From Actinomyces sp. UMB0138 (GTDB lineage Bacteria; Bacillota; Negativicutes; Veillonellales; Veillonellaceae): DNA of 64,000 nt. A program made the position numbers and the translations under genes. The notes under the pieces were generated by a model. The model searched no databases and was not told the origin of the DNA. It was given only the letters and a program-made list of their open reading frames with translations. Positions 25,470-34,856 of the stretch are shown piece after piece; within the stretch, counting starts at the first letter, position 1; every line of letters starts with the position of its first letter. The stretch is from NCBI RefSeq assembly GCF_002849225.1, contig NZ_PKMC01000001.1, positions 421,932 to 485,931 of the forward strand. Reading direction: 5' to 3'.

Positions 25470-26852
25470 GTGGCATCTCGCCTAGATTCAGTAATCTCTT
25501 TAGCGAAACGACGCGGGTTCGTCTTCCCGTGCGGTGAAATATACGGCGGCACCCGCTCCGCCTGGGACTACGGTCCGCTCGGGGTAGAGCTAAAAGAAAA
25601 CATCAAGAAGGCCTGGTGGGGCCGTATTGTTCGCGGCCGTGACGACGTTGCCGGCCTCGACTCCTCTGTAATCCTGCCGCGGCAGGTCTGGGAAGCTTCT
25701 GGGCATGTCAAGGCATTTACCGATCCGCTAATTGAATGCCAGGCTTGTCATAAGAGGCTCCGCGAAGATCAGCTCATCGAAGAATACGCCGAGAAGAAGG
25801 GCATCAGCGAAGACGAGGTAGACATTTCCGCCCTAGCTTGCCCGAACTGCGGCAACCGCGGCAAATGGACTGAGCCGAAAGCATTTTCGGGCCTACTTAA
25901 GACTTACCTGGGCCCGGTCGACGACGAATCCGGCCTGCACTACCTACGCCCCGAAACGGCACAGGGGATCTTTGTAAACTTCGCGAATGTCATGTCTTCT
26001 GCCCGTAAGAAGCCCCCGTTCGGCATCGCCCAGATCGGAAAGTCCTTCCGAAACGAGATTACCCCCGGTAACTTCATCTTCCGCACCCGCGAATTCGAAC
26101 AGATGGAACTGGAATTCTTTGTGGCCCCGGGAACTGACGAAGAATGGCACCAGTACTGGATCGACGAGCGCATGTCCTGGTACACCGACCTCGGCATCTC
26201 TAAAGAGAACCTGCGCCTGTACGAGCACCCGAAGGAAAAGCTTTCTCACTACTCCAAGCGCACTGTAGATATCGAGTTCGCATTCGGATTCCAGAACTCG
26301 AAGTGGGGCGAACTGGAAGGTATCGCAAACCGTACTGACTATGACCTGTCTACCCACGCGAAGGCTTCAGGTACGAAACTCGACTACTACGACCAGGCTA
26401 ACAACGAGCGGTGGACACCGTACGTAATCGAGCCGTCAGCAGGACTGACCCGTTCTCTCATGGCATTCCTCGTTGAGGCTTACACCGAGGACGAAGCTCC
26501 TAACACTAAGGGCGGCGTAGATAAGCGCACCGTGCTGCGTCTTGACCCGCGCCTGGCTCCCGTCAAGGCAGCAGTTCTTCCGCTGTCTCGCAAGCCACAG
26601 CTGGGGGAGCCTGCTCGCGCCCTCGCCAAGGAACTGCGCACCATTTGGAACGTGGACTTTGACGATGCAGGTGCCGTCGGACGCCGGTACCGCAGGCAGG
26701 ACGAGATTGGTACGCCGTACTGCATCACCTACGATTTCGACTCGCTCGAAGATGGGCAGGTCACCGTGCGTGACCGTGACACCATGGCCCAAGACCGCAT
26801 AGCGATCGACCAGGTGAAGAACTACCTGCTCGACAAAATCGGGATTTGCTAA
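25470..26852 (+). CDS. glyS: Glycyl-tRNA synthetase (alpha2 type)
   Basis: Predicted 460-residue class II synthetase that charges tRNA-Gly. The start [22 protein letters not shown] is characteristic, as are the motif 2 region [19 protein letters not shown] and the motif 3 region [14 protein letters not shown]. Zinc-type cysteines occur as CQACH and CPNCG near residues 90-130. The C-terminal anticodon-binding domain begins near [14 protein letters not shown] start with GAAGGAG upstream. Also annotated glyQS in some genomes. Confidence 0.95.
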   Translation: MASRLDSVISLAKRRGFVFPCGEIYGGTRSAWDYGPLGVELKENIKKAWWGRIVRGRDDVAGLDSSVILPRQVWEASGHVKAFTDPLIECQACHKRLREDQLIEEYAEKKGISEDEVDISALACPNCGNRGKWTEPKAFSGLLKTYLGPVDDESGLHYLRPETAQGIFVNFANVMSSARKKPPFGIAQIGKSFRNEITPGNFIFRTREFEQMELEFFVAPGTDEEWHQYWIDERMSWYTDLGISKENLRLYEHPKEKLSHYSKRTVDIEFAFGFQNSKWGELEGIANRTDYDLSTHAKASGTKLDYYDQANNERWTPYVIEPSAGLTRSLMAFLVEAYTEDEAPNTKGGVDKRTVLRLDPRLAPVKAAVLPLSRKPQLGEPARALAKELRTIWNVDFDDAGAVGRRYRRQDEIGTPYCITYDFDSLEDGQVTVRDRDTMAQDRIAIDQVKNYLLDKIGIC

Positions 26853-28054
26853 GTTCAGTTAGGATCGGTCCGCTCGCCCTCGGGGTACCAATGATGTTGG
26901 CCCCGATGGCGGGCGTTACCGACGTGCCGTTTCGGCGACTGTGCCGTAATTTCGCGGAGGAAGCTCTGCATGACATGGGGCAGGATCTGACTGCCCGGCC
27001 GGGCTGGGCCCCAGCTGGGCTATATGTCACCGAAATGATTACTGCTCGAGCGCTGGTCGAGGGAAACTCCCGTACCTTGGACATGATCACCCCTGATCCC
27101 ACCGATCCGGTCAGGTCAGTCCAGTTTTATGGGGTGGACCCTGTCACCACCGCGGCTGCTGCCGCGCGCGCAGTGGCAATGGGGGCGGCTGAGCATATTG
27201 ATCTGAACTTTGGTTGCCCGGTACCTAAGGTTACTCGGAAGGGCGGCGGGAGTGCCCTCCCGTGGAAGCTAGGTCTACTGCAGGATATTCTGCAGCGCAC
27301 TCGTAAGGCTTTAGATAAAGAGGCGGGGCCGGATAGGATCCCCCTAACCGTAAAGATGCGCACCGGGATAGATGCCGACCACCAGACCATCTTTGATGCT
27401 GCAAAGATAGCCCAAGATGCCGGCTGTGCCTCGGTAACACTACATGCACGATCTACCGCTGAATACTATTCGGGCAGTGCCCACTGGGACATGATCGCTA
27501 AGCTAAAGAGCGCGATGGACATACCCGTGTTCGGCAATGGCGACGTTTTCAGCGGTGACGATGCTCTGCAGATGATGACTCAAACTGGCTGCGACGGCGT
27601 CGTAGTCGGGCGGGGAGCCCAGGGCCGACCGTGGATATTCGCCGATATCGCCTATTGTCTTTCCGGAAGCAAAAAACGGCTAGCTCCTTCCCTGGAACAG
27701 GTAGCGCAGACTCTGCTAAAGCATGCGCAGCTAATGGTGGAATGGAATCACAACGAAGACCGAGCAATGCGCGAGATGCGGAAGCATGTTGGATGGTATT
27801 TGCGCGGTTTTGCTGTTGGTGGGGAAGAACGTCGCAAGCTCAATCTCGTGGGAAGCGTAGCCGAACTGGAGGACCTTCTTGGCGAACTAGATCTGGATCA
27901 GCCGTACCCAGCTGCTGCGAAGGGCGCCAGGGGCAGGAAAGGTAGGCCTAGGCAGCCCCATCTGCCGGAAGGGTGGCTCTCGTCCAGGGAATTGTCTGCC
28001 GGGCAGCTCGAAATGGTGGCTGCTGCCGAGGCACGGGTGGCCGACGGGGGCTAA
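26846..28054 (+). CDS. dusB: tRNA-dihydrouridine synthase
   Basis: Predicted 402-residue flavin enzyme that reduces uridines in the tRNA D-loop. The barrel start [13 protein letters not shown], the motif [22 protein letters not shown] with the catalytic cysteine, and [14 protein letters not shown] and [13 protein letters not shown] are all present. The TTG start overlaps the glyS stop by seven bases. The tail ([14 protein letters not shown] and following) is basic and probably helps bind RNA. Dus subtype is by general resemblance. Confidence 0.92.
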   Translation: MLSSVRIGPLALGVPMMLAPMAGVTDVPFRRLCRNFAEEALHDMGQDLTARPGWAPAGLYVTEMITARALVEGNSRTLDMITPDPTDPVRSVQFYGVDPVTTAAAAARAVAMGAAEHIDLNFGCPVPKVTRKGGGSALPWKLGLLQDILQRTRKALDKEAGPDRIPLTVKMRTGIDADHQTIFDAAKIAQDAGCASVTLHARSTAEYYSGSAHWDMIAKLKSAMDIPVFGNGDVFSGDDALQMMTQTGCDGVVVGRGAQGRPWIFADIAYCLSGSKKRLAPSLEQVAQTLLKHAQLMVEWNHNEDRAMREMRKHVGWYLRGFAVGGEERRKLNLVGSVAELEDLLGELDLDQPYPAAAKGARGRKGRPRQPHLPEGWLSSRELSAGQLEMVAAAEARVADGG

Positions 28055-29301
28055 GCCTTCATCGGGCTGAACCAGGCGCAGGTACCCGGATCAATTGAAG
28101 GAATGGCTTCTACGCCCGAGGGCGAAGAAACGTGTACTCGCTTCATTGATTGAGGAATGTATTGCGTGGTATTAGACGTGTTGAAGACCGTAATTAGCGA
28201 TCCTGAGGTACCAACCAGTACCTGATTGCGCGGGTATGCCTCCGCCTCTACCCAGGACCAGGATGATTCCCCAAGTCCATACTTTGCGCGCAAAGAGGTA
28301 GCCTGCACCATCGTCGAATATGCGGACGAGGAATCGGCTGCTTGCCTGGCGCATTCGGCTGTAGTTGCGGCAATGAGCTCTGTCGAATGCTCGCCCTCTT
28401 CGGGGGCAAAACCCGGGGTAATTAGCTCCGGCTTCGCCGTTTCTTCCCCCGAGCGTAAATAAACGCATCCGGGCAGGGCTAGCACTAAAGAAGTGACGGC
28501 GCGTATGCGCTCCGAGATCTTTTCGTGTTCTGGCTTATACCAAGCTAAGTCGTCGAATACTCCAAGTTTCCACCGTTCTGTCGATGGTGGGGTGGTAGAC
28601 CACGCTAAACCTGAGCCGGATGTATTGTGCTCGCGGATAGTTGTGACGATTGTCGATAAGAAGTCGATGGCCTCGAACTCAACTCGGATGAGGCCGTCGT
28701 CGCGGACCTGGTCGAGGTAGTCGGCAGTCAGAAGGCCCTGTAGGCCTTCCTGCGTGTTCGTGGTGGCACTGGCTGCAAGCAGACCGTCCTCAGGAATGTA
28801 GATGCCTACCTCCGAGCGGGCATTTTGCATGTATTCGCTATACCAGCTAAAGAGCTCGGGAGCGGAGGAATCGTTAGCTAGCATCCCAAGATCGATGCCG
28901 TCTGCTCCGGACTCTAGGGCTGCAGCTAGATGCCTTACAGGGTCGGGAGCCTCGTATCCGAGGGCGCAGGCGGGATTGTCGGGCGCAACCGGTTCATGGG
29001 TGTGAATGTTGCCCGAAACGCGCACTACCACCTTCAACTTCGCCCTGTGTGCTGCCGCAATGAAGTCCTTTACACAGGGGTCCTTGTCTATCCTCACGAA
29101 AGATGGACGAATCTCGACAGCATCAACCCCTAATTTGGCTACCCAGGGGAGATGCTCAATTGCAGCGCGGACACCTGCTGCATTGCAGAATCCACGGAAG
29201 TCGTAGATGAGTCCGTTGCGCCACCACGGCTGCCTTCCCCGGGTAGGGGGATGGATGCGGTGGGTACAAACTGTACCCGGCAATGAAAACGGAATACTCA
29301 C
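28051..29301 (-). CDS. GH13-like (alpha-amylase fold) protein, catalytic triad incomplete
   Basis: Predicted 416-residue protein. WWRNGLIYDF followed by LPWVAKLGVDAVEIRPSF matches the first strands of GH13 alpha-glucosidases. AAHRAKLKVVVRV corresponds to the usual strand before NHTS, but that NHTS reads SGNIHTHEP. The nucleophile strand GFRID reads DGIDLG, so the aspartate remains and the arginine is lost. The usual NHD near strand 7 is replaced in WSTTPPSTER. It may be a non-catalytic sugar-binding relative. GTG at 29301 is chosen: a CACAAT hexamer lies six bases upstream and the frame further up overlaps dgt. Confidence 0.65.
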   Translation of the reverse strand: MSIPFSLPGTVCTHRIHPPTRGRQPWWRNGLIYDFRGFCNAAGVRAAIEHLPWVAKLGVDAVEIRPSFVRIDKDPCVKDFIAAAHRAKLKVVVRVSGNIHTHEPVAPDNPACALGYEAPDPVRHLAAALESGADGIDLGMLANDSSAPELFSWYSEYMQNARSEVGIYIPEDGLLAASATTNTQEGLQGLLTADYLDQVRDDGLIRVEFEAIDFLSTIVTTIREHNTSGSGLAWSTTPPSTERWKLGVFDDLAWYKPEHEKISERIRAVTSLVLALPGCVYLRSGEETAKPELITPGFAPEEGEHSTELIAATTAECARQAADSSSAYSTMVQATSLRAKYGLGESSWSWVEAEAYPRNQVLVGTSGSLITVFNTSNTTQYIPQSMKRVHVSSPSGVEAIPSIDPGTCAWFSPMKA

Positions 29302-29409
29302 CTTACTATTGTGACCCGACGCACCAGAAAAAGAAACCGGACTCTCCCATGAGCGGACAAATAGGCCTGGCAGAACTGAAAAAATGACTTCAGCCGATAC
29401 ACTGACCTC

Positions 29410-30702
29410 GTGAAGGACGAATACGAGGCAGCTACTTTCCCACCCGCTTTTACCGCTTACAGCCAAGATGATCGCCTACGGTACGTACCAGAGGCCCCTA
29501 AATCCCAGCGCAGAACCGAATTCGAACGGGACCGAGCGCGCATCCTGCACTCTTCCGCGCTCCGCCGCCTCTCTGCCAAAACGCAGGTAATGGGGCCGGT
29601 TAATTCGGACTTTGCTCGCAACCGTCTGACACATTCTTTGGAAGTAGCCCAGGTGGGCCGAACCCTCGGCAGAGAACTGGGGTGCGACCCTGACATTGTC
29701 GATGCTGCCTGCTTGTCTCATGACATAGGGCACCCACCCTTTGGGCACAATGGGGAACGCGCTCTCGATCAGGTTGCCACTGAATGCGGCGGATTTGAGG
29801 GCAATGCGCAAACATTTCGCATTCTGACCCGGCTCGAGCCGAAGGTAGCCGATAGTGAGGGAAACCCGGCAGGAGTAAATCTGACTCGCGCCTGCCTTGA
29901 CGCAGTGCTGAAGTATCCGTGGCTGAAAGGCCAGGGGACTAACCAAGAAAAATCCCTGCGTAAGTACTGCGTCTATCAGGATGATGCGCACTACTTCGCC
30001 TGGGCTCGAGAGGGCGCGCCAGAGGGACGCCGGTGTATAGAAGCCCAGATCATGGATCTATCGGACGACATTGCCTACTCTGTTCACGACGTTGAGGACG
30101 CGATCGCAATGGGCAAGGCTAAGCTTCCGGAACTGGCATGCGAACAGGTGCAGGAAAAAATATTCGACTGCACTCGGCAGTGGTACGGAGACAAGATCCA
30201 GGTTGATGAGCTAGCCGATGCCCTCGACAGGCTGATGAGGACCGACTTCTGGCTGCGGGAATTCGACTGGACATACAGCGCAGAGGCAGCTTTGAAGGAT
30301 CTTACCTCGGAACTTATCGGGCGTTTTTGCGGGGCAGCCCACGACGCAACCAGGTTGGCAGCAGGAGATGGGCCCCTAACCCGCTATGACACGGATCTGG
30401 TGATCCCTGAACAAACCTTGGCTGAGATTCTGGTGCTGAAAGGAATTGCGGTCTACTACGTAATGGCTCCTCGCGAAATGGAACCGGTATACCTTGACCA
30501 GCGCACAACACTCTTTGATCTGGTCGATGCGCTTTACGAGGGCGGTCCTGAGCTTCTTGAGGTACCCTTCGCTAACTCTTGGCGCGCTTGCAATACCGAT
30601 GCAGAAAAACTGCGAGTGGTAATAGATCAGGTAGCTTCTTTGACAGACATATCTGCTTACCAATGGCATGGTCGCATCTGCGGAATGCTCTCTGGTATCT
30701 AA
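29410..30702 (+). CDS. dgt: Deoxyguanosinetriphosphate triphosphohydrolase-like protein
   Basis: Predicted 430-residue HD-domain enzyme that removes triphosphate from dNTPs. HD residues appear in RNRLTHSLEVAQVGR and CLSHDIGHPPFGHNGE, and DLSDDIAYSVHDVEDAI is the later metal and dimer motif. The N-terminus ERDRARILHSSALRRLSAKTQV is typical. GTG start has TACACT six bases upstream and no Shine-Dalgarno, so it is probably leaderless. It precedes dnaG by 43 bases, a conserved pair in Actinobacteria. Confidence 0.94.
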   Translation: MKDEYEAATFPPAFTAYSQDDRLRYVPEAPKSQRRTEFERDRARILHSSALRRLSAKTQVMGPVNSDFARNRLTHSLEVAQVGRTLGRELGCDPDIVDAACLSHDIGHPPFGHNGERALDQVATECGGFEGNAQTFRILTRLEPKVADSEGNPAGVNLTRACLDAVLKYPWLKGQGTNQEKSLRKYCVYQDDAHYFAWAREGAPEGRRCIEAQIMDLSDDIAYSVHDVEDAIAMGKAKLPELACEQVQEKIFDCTRQWYGDKIQVDELADALDRLMRTDFWLREFDWTYSAEAALKDLTSELIGRFCGAAHDATRLAAGDGPLTRYDTDLVIPEQTLAEILVLKGIAVYYVMAPREMEPVYLDQRTTLFDLVDALYEGGPELLEVPFANSWRACNTDAEKLRVVIDQVASLTDISAYQWHGRICGMLSGI

Positions 30703-30745
30703 TGCCTGTGTCATCTAAGAGCCGAAACACCGTAGACTGAGACTC

Positions 30746-32683
30746 GTGGCAGGATTAATCAAACGTGAGGATATAGATGCGGTGCGCGAGGCCACCCGCA
30801 TCGACGAGGTCGTCTCCGACCATGTAACTTTACGCCCCGCCGGAATTGACTCAATGAAGGGACTCTGTCCGTTCCACGACGAACGTACCCCTTCCTTCCA
30901 CGTTCGCCCTCAGATGGGTCTGTGGCACTGTTTCGGATGTGGCGAGGGCGGTGACGTAATCTCGTTTGTTCAGAACATCAACCACATTTCTTTTACCGAG
31001 GCCGTCGAATACCTAGCCGCAAAAGCAGGCATAACTCTCCATTACGAGGACGGCGCCTCAGGGCCTTCGCGCGAAGAAACGTCGATGCGCTCGCGGATAT
31101 TGGACGCCAACCGGGTGGCTGAAGAATTCTTCGTCTCTCAGCTTTCTACGAAGCAGGCTAGGGTCGGACGCAATTTTTTGGCATCGCGTGGCTTCGGTCC
31201 AGAGGTGGCTGCCCATTTTGGGGTGGGCTATGCCCCCGCCTCTTGGGATGAGCTACTTCGAGTGCTCCGCTCGAATGGGTTTACAGAAGCCCAGATTCAA
31301 GCATCGGGACTTGCTTCGCAAGGCTCGCGCGGGCTCTATGACCGGTTTCGTGGCCGCTTGATCTGGCCTATTCGGGATTTGACCGGGGCCACGGTGGGCT
31401 TTGGGGCACGTCGTCTAGGGGACGACGACAAGGGGCCGAAGTACCTGAACACTCCTGAAACGGCGGTCTACAAGAAATCTCAGGTTCTCTACGGCATCGA
31501 TCTTGCAAAAAAGCAGATTGCTGCTTCGCGCAAGTTGGTTGTGGTTGAGGGGTACACGGATGTGATGGCCGCGCACTTGGCGGGTGTAGAGCAGGCAGTA
31601 GCAACTTGCGGTACGGCTTTTGGGTCTGAGCATGTGCGTATCGCGCGTCGCCTTATAGGCGACTCGGCTGATCCGGCTGCAGGAGTGATTCTTTCTTCGG
31701 GGAAGGCTCGCGGCGGGGAAGTGGTCTTTACCTTCGATGGGGATGCTGCTGGGCAGAAGGCCGCGTTGCGCGCATTCCGCGAAGATCAGAACTTTGCCTC
31801 GCAAACGTTCGTTGCCGTCGAGCCGAATGGGCTAGATCCATGTGATTTGAGGATGGCCAAGGGCGACCAAGCAGTTAGGGCCCTAGTGGAGTCGCGCGAA
31901 CCGCTGTTTGCCTTTGTGATCCGGTCGGTACTTGCCTCGTTGGATTTGAATACGGCAGAGGGGCGGGTAGCCGGGTTGCGGGCTGCGGCCCCCGTTGTTT
32001 CCCAGATAAAGGATCGGGCTCTAAGACGGGAGTATGCGCGTGAGCTATCTGGCTGGCTAGGAATGGACTCGGCGGAAGTAATGCAGGCTGTGAGGCATTC
32101 GTCGTCTTATCGCCCCGCGAATCGTCCGGGAGTGCAGATGGCTGGTGCTGGTAGGCCGGCGGCGCCACCGGCAGTGCCTCCTGCTGACCCGGTTACCAGG
32201 CTAGAAAGGCAGTGCCTGGAGGTTGTATTGCAACGACCTGCGGATGCTATTGGCGCCGGCTTCGACCAATTGGATGGAGAGGCTTTTTTGGCTCCTTCTC
32301 ACAAGGCGATTCACGATGCCATCCGGGCCGCTGGAGGGCTGGCGGCCTTTGCGAAGGCTTCATCTCTCACCCCACCTTCTGATGAGGCGGGACAGCGGGC
32401 AGCGCAAACTAAATGGCTCGAATCCGTTCTTGAAGAGGGCGGGGAATTCATAGCCCCGCTAGTGCGGCAGTTAGCAGTAACTCCGCTAGCGCAAGATGAT
32501 CCGGGCAGAATGCGTTCCTACGTGCAGGGGATCGTAAAAGCACTCGTTGGCATGTCGCTGACCCGTAGCGCTGGAGTGCTTCGATCTCAGCTCGGAAGAC
32601 TGAAACCGAATGATCCTAGCTATTCTGAGGTATTCAGTCAGCTTATGGAAATCGAGAAGAAAAAGAGAGCTTTGCGCTCGTAG
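30746..32683 (+). CDS. dnaG: DNA primase
   Basis: Predicted 645-residue primase that makes RNA primers for replication. The N-terminal CHC2 zinc finger is CPFHDERTPSF with CFGCGEGGD. The Toprim core includes VVVEGYTDVMAAH and FDGDAAGQKAA. The C-terminal helicase-binding region is alanine-rich and less conserved. GTG start has TAGACT seven bases upstream and no Shine-Dalgarno sequence, so its own leaderless promoter is likely. Confidence 0.96.
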   Translation: MAGLIKREDIDAVREATRIDEVVSDHVTLRPAGIDSMKGLCPFHDERTPSFHVRPQMGLWHCFGCGEGGDVISFVQNINHISFTEAVEYLAAKAGITLHYEDGASGPSREETSMRSRILDANRVAEEFFVSQLSTKQARVGRNFLASRGFGPEVAAHFGVGYAPASWDELLRVLRSNGFTEAQIQASGLASQGSRGLYDRFRGRLIWPIRDLTGATVGFGARRLGDDDKGPKYLNTPETAVYKKSQVLYGIDLAKKQIAASRKLVVVEGYTDVMAAHLAGVEQAVATCGTAFGSEHVRIARRLIGDSADPAAGVILSSGKARGGEVVFTFDGDAAGQKAALRAFREDQNFASQTFVAVEPNGLDPCDLRMAKGDQAVRALVESREPLFAFVIRSVLASLDLNTAEGRVAGLRAAAPVVSQIKDRALRREYARELSGWLGMDSAEVMQAVRHSSSYRPANRPGVQMAGAGRPAAPPAVPPADPVTRLERQCLEVVLQRPADAIGAGFDQLDGEAFLAPSHKAIHDAIRAAGGLAAFAKASSLTPPSDEAGQRAAQTKWLESVLEEGGEFIAPLVRQLAVTPLAQDDPGRMRSYVQGIVKALVGMSLTRSAGVLRSQLGRLKPNDPSYSEVFSQLMEIEKKKRALRS

Positions 32684-32751
32684 AGGCATTATAAATGCCC
32701 TCCGTAGGGATGCCAGCTAAGATGAACGCATAAAACTTTTGAAAGGACACC

Positions 32752-33444
32752 ATGGGTAAGCACATTGAGGGTGAAGAAGCAGCTGCTGCCAAGCCGAAGC
32801 ACCCGTTTCTTTCTTCGGTAAAAGAGTTTCTTCTAATCGTGGTGGTGGCGATTCTGCTCTCGGTGGGGCTAAATACCTTTGTTGCGCAGCCATTTCGGAT
32901 CCCGTCCTCGTCCATGGAAAACACATTGCTAATAGGCGATCAGGTGTTGGTTACAAAGATCAACAAAGAGCTAAAACGAGGCGATGTTGCTGTTTTCGAA
33001 GATTCGCAGGGGTGGCTAAACGGTCAGGATGTTCCGGAGTCTTTTTCAGATCAGCTCCGCCGGCTTGCTTTCAAAGCAGTAGGTAAGAACGAGGAGCCTA
33101 AGCAGTACCTGATAAAGCGAGTCATTGGCATAGGCGGTGACCGGGTTAAGTGTTGTACTGCAGACGGGAAGATTACTGTCAACGGCAAGGCAATAACTGA
33201 ACCCTATCTAAAGCCCGGTTCACATCCGTCCTTGCTTTCATTTGATGTGAAAGTCCCTGCAAATTCCTACTGGATGATGGGTGACAACCGCGATAACTCT
33301 GGAGATTCCAGACTGCATATGTCAGGTCCACTGTCGGGGGCTATTGCGCAAGAAGACATCGTAGGTCCCGCTAAGAGGATCATGTGGCCAGTAGGTCGGT
33401 GGGGGTCCTTGGGGGCGCAAGATGTGTTCGAGTCGGTGAAATGA
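32752..33444 (+). CDS. lepB: Signal peptidase I
   Basis: Predicted 230-residue membrane protease that cleaves signal peptides. One hydrophobic segment (FLLIVVVAILLSVGLNTFV, about residues 27-45) is followed by the catalytic serine in RIPSSSMENTL and the lysine in YLIKRVIGIGGDRV. MMGDNRDNSGDSR is box E. GAAAGGA precedes the ATG, and TAAGAT about 30 bases upstream may be its -10. A small GGCAT/ATGCC hairpin lies between dnaG and lepB. The stop overlaps rnhB. Confidence 0.95.
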   Translation: MGKHIEGEEAAAAKPKHPFLSSVKEFLLIVVVAILLSVGLNTFVAQPFRIPSSSMENTLLIGDQVLVTKINKELKRGDVAVFEDSQGWLNGQDVPESFSDQLRRLAFKAVGKNEEPKQYLIKRVIGIGGDRVKCCTADGKITVNGKAITEPYLKPGSHPSLLSFDVKVPANSYWMMGDNRDNSGDSRLHMSGPLSGAIAQEDIVGPAKRIMWPVGRWGSLGAQDVFESVK

Positions 33445-34118
33445 TCCAGCCAGATCGGACTACCGAGGTCGCCCTCGCTAAGAAGTACGGGACTGTTGCG
33501 GCTATGGACGAGGTCGGCCGCGGGGCCATAGCAGGTCCGGTTGGCGTCGGATGTGTCCTAGTGAAAGAGCTCATGGGACCTGTCCCCGAGGGACTTGCTG
33601 ATTCAAAGATGCTTCGCCCTAAAGCGCGCGCCGGCCTTGTTAACGCAATAACGAGCTGGGCTGTCGAGTATGGGCTGGGCTATGCTTCGAATTCCGAGAT
33701 TGACCGGTGGGGAATCGTTGCCGCACTGCGCTTAGCTGGGCGGCGGGCCTTGGCGAAGGTGTCGAAGGCGGATGTAGTGCTTTTGGATGGGTCCCACAAC
33801 TGGCTTTCTATACCTTCTCCCGACCTGCTTACGCCCGTCGACCATCCTGACTTAGATACGTCGCTGCCAGAGGTGCCGCCGGTCATTACCCAGGTCAAAG
33901 CGGATGCTAACTGTTGCGCTGTCGCTGCTGCTTCGGTGCTAATAAAAGTTGACCGTGACCGGTATATGGAATCATTGCCTGACCCTGGTTATAGCTGGGC
34001 ATCGAATAAGGGATACGCCTCAGCTGCCCATAAGGCTGGTCTGGCAGAACTGGGCGTCTCTTCGTTCCATAGACGCTCCTGGCATCTTCCAGGAATTTCG
34101 GAAGATCATCTGAAATAA
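33441..34118 (+). CDS. rnhB: Ribonuclease HII
   Basis: Predicted 225-residue enzyme that removes ribonucleotides from DNA. The motif MDEVGRGAIAGPVGVGCV starts the catalytic core, followed by LLDGSHNWL, VKADANCCAVAAASVLIKV and the GYASAAHKAGL-LGVSSFHRRSW end. ATG at 33441 overlaps the lepB stop; a frame from 33384 within lepB is rejected. The next gene follows after seven bases. Confidence 0.94.
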   Translation: MIQPDRTTEVALAKKYGTVAAMDEVGRGAIAGPVGVGCVLVKELMGPVPEGLADSKMLRPKARAGLVNAITSWAVEYGLGYASNSEIDRWGIVAALRLAGRRALAKVSKADVVLLDGSHNWLSIPSPDLLTPVDHPDLDTSLPEVPPVITQVKADANCCAVAAASVLIKVDRDRYMESLPDPGYSWASNKGYASAAHKAGLAELGVSSFHRRSWHLPGISEDHLK

Positions 34119-34125
34119 TCCTTGC

Positions 34126-34425
34126 GTGAGTGCTGAAGACCTAGAGAGCTACGAGAACAATTTAGAGCTAGAGCTTTTTCGCGAATATCGCGATGTTGTG
34201 GGCCTTTTCTCGTATGTCGTCGAGACTGAACGTCGCTTTTACTTGGCTAATGGAGTGGACGTACAAGCGCGCACCGCGGGAACTGACGTTTTTTTTGAGC
34301 TAACTCTGACAGATGCTTGGGTTTGGGATATCTACAGGACGTCAAGATTCGTAAAATCCGTTCGTGTCATTACTTATAAAGATGTGAATGTAGAAGAGCT
34401 GAATAAACCTGAACTCAACTTATAA
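34126..34425 (+). CDS. DUF2469 family protein
   Basis: Predicted 99-residue acidic protein that matches the actinobacterial DUF2469 family along its length: MSAEDLESYENNLELELF, REYRDVVGLFSYVVETERRF and VWDIYRTSRFVKSVRVITY. No function is known. Position between rnhB and yraN is conserved in Actinobacteria. GTG start; no clear Shine-Dalgarno, so translation may be coupled to rnhB. Confidence 0.88.
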   Translation: MSAEDLESYENNLELELFREYRDVVGLFSYVVETERRFYLANGVDVQARTAGTDVFFELTLTDAWVWDIYRTSRFVKSVRVITYKDVNVEELNKPELNL

Positions 34426-34511
34426 GTATCCACAGAAAATAACGCCCCCACTTTCCACAGCTGTGGCGTCTCTTGGATGCAAGAGCTGGCTGCGGTGGCC
34501 AGACTCGAGGT

Positions 34512-34856
34512 ATGAGCGGTGAAATTGGAAATGCGGGGGAATCCCTAGCTTGCAAGGTCCTCACTGATGCGGGCTTAGTCATATTGGAACGCAACTGGCG
34601 CGCGGGGCACTTGGAGGCCGATATTGTTGCGTTCGATCCGGCTGCGGGAACAACTGTTATTTGCGAGGTAAAGACTCGTCGATCTCGTGTTGCCGGAGCC
34701 CCCGTCGAGGCCGTTGATCACAAAAAGATGGTACATCTGCGAGCGCTTGCTTCAGAATGGATTCGCCGCCATGGTCCAACGCTGATGCGGATTGATGTGG
34801 TTGGAATAGACTGCGTCATTCCTCCGAGGGTTACCTACATACGGGGCGTGCAATGA
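34512..34856 (+). CDS. yraN: UPF0102 endonuclease-like protein YraN
   Basis: Predicted 114-residue protein of the UPF0102 family, which has a restriction-endonuclease-like fold. GNAGESLACKVLTDAGLVIL, WRAGHLEADIVA and VICEVKTRR carry the acidic and lysine residues of that fold. Function is unproven; it often sits with comM and dprA. ATG at 34512 fits the family start, while a frame from a TTG at 34473 adds an atypical segment. The stop overlaps comM. Confidence 0.9.
   Translation: MSGEIGNAGESLACKVLTDAGLVILERNWRAGHLEADIVAFDPAAGTTVICEVKTRRSRVAGAPVEAVDHKKMVHLRALASEWIRRHGPTLMRIDVVGIDCVIPPRVTYIRGVQ

Noticed and set aside
34426..34470. TATCCACAG and TTTCCACAG look like DnaA boxes, as do two ATCCACAG copies at 38411-38433.
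   Set aside because: Few copies, imperfect matches, no dnaA or dnaN nearby and no AT-rich unwinding region, so there is no support for an origin.
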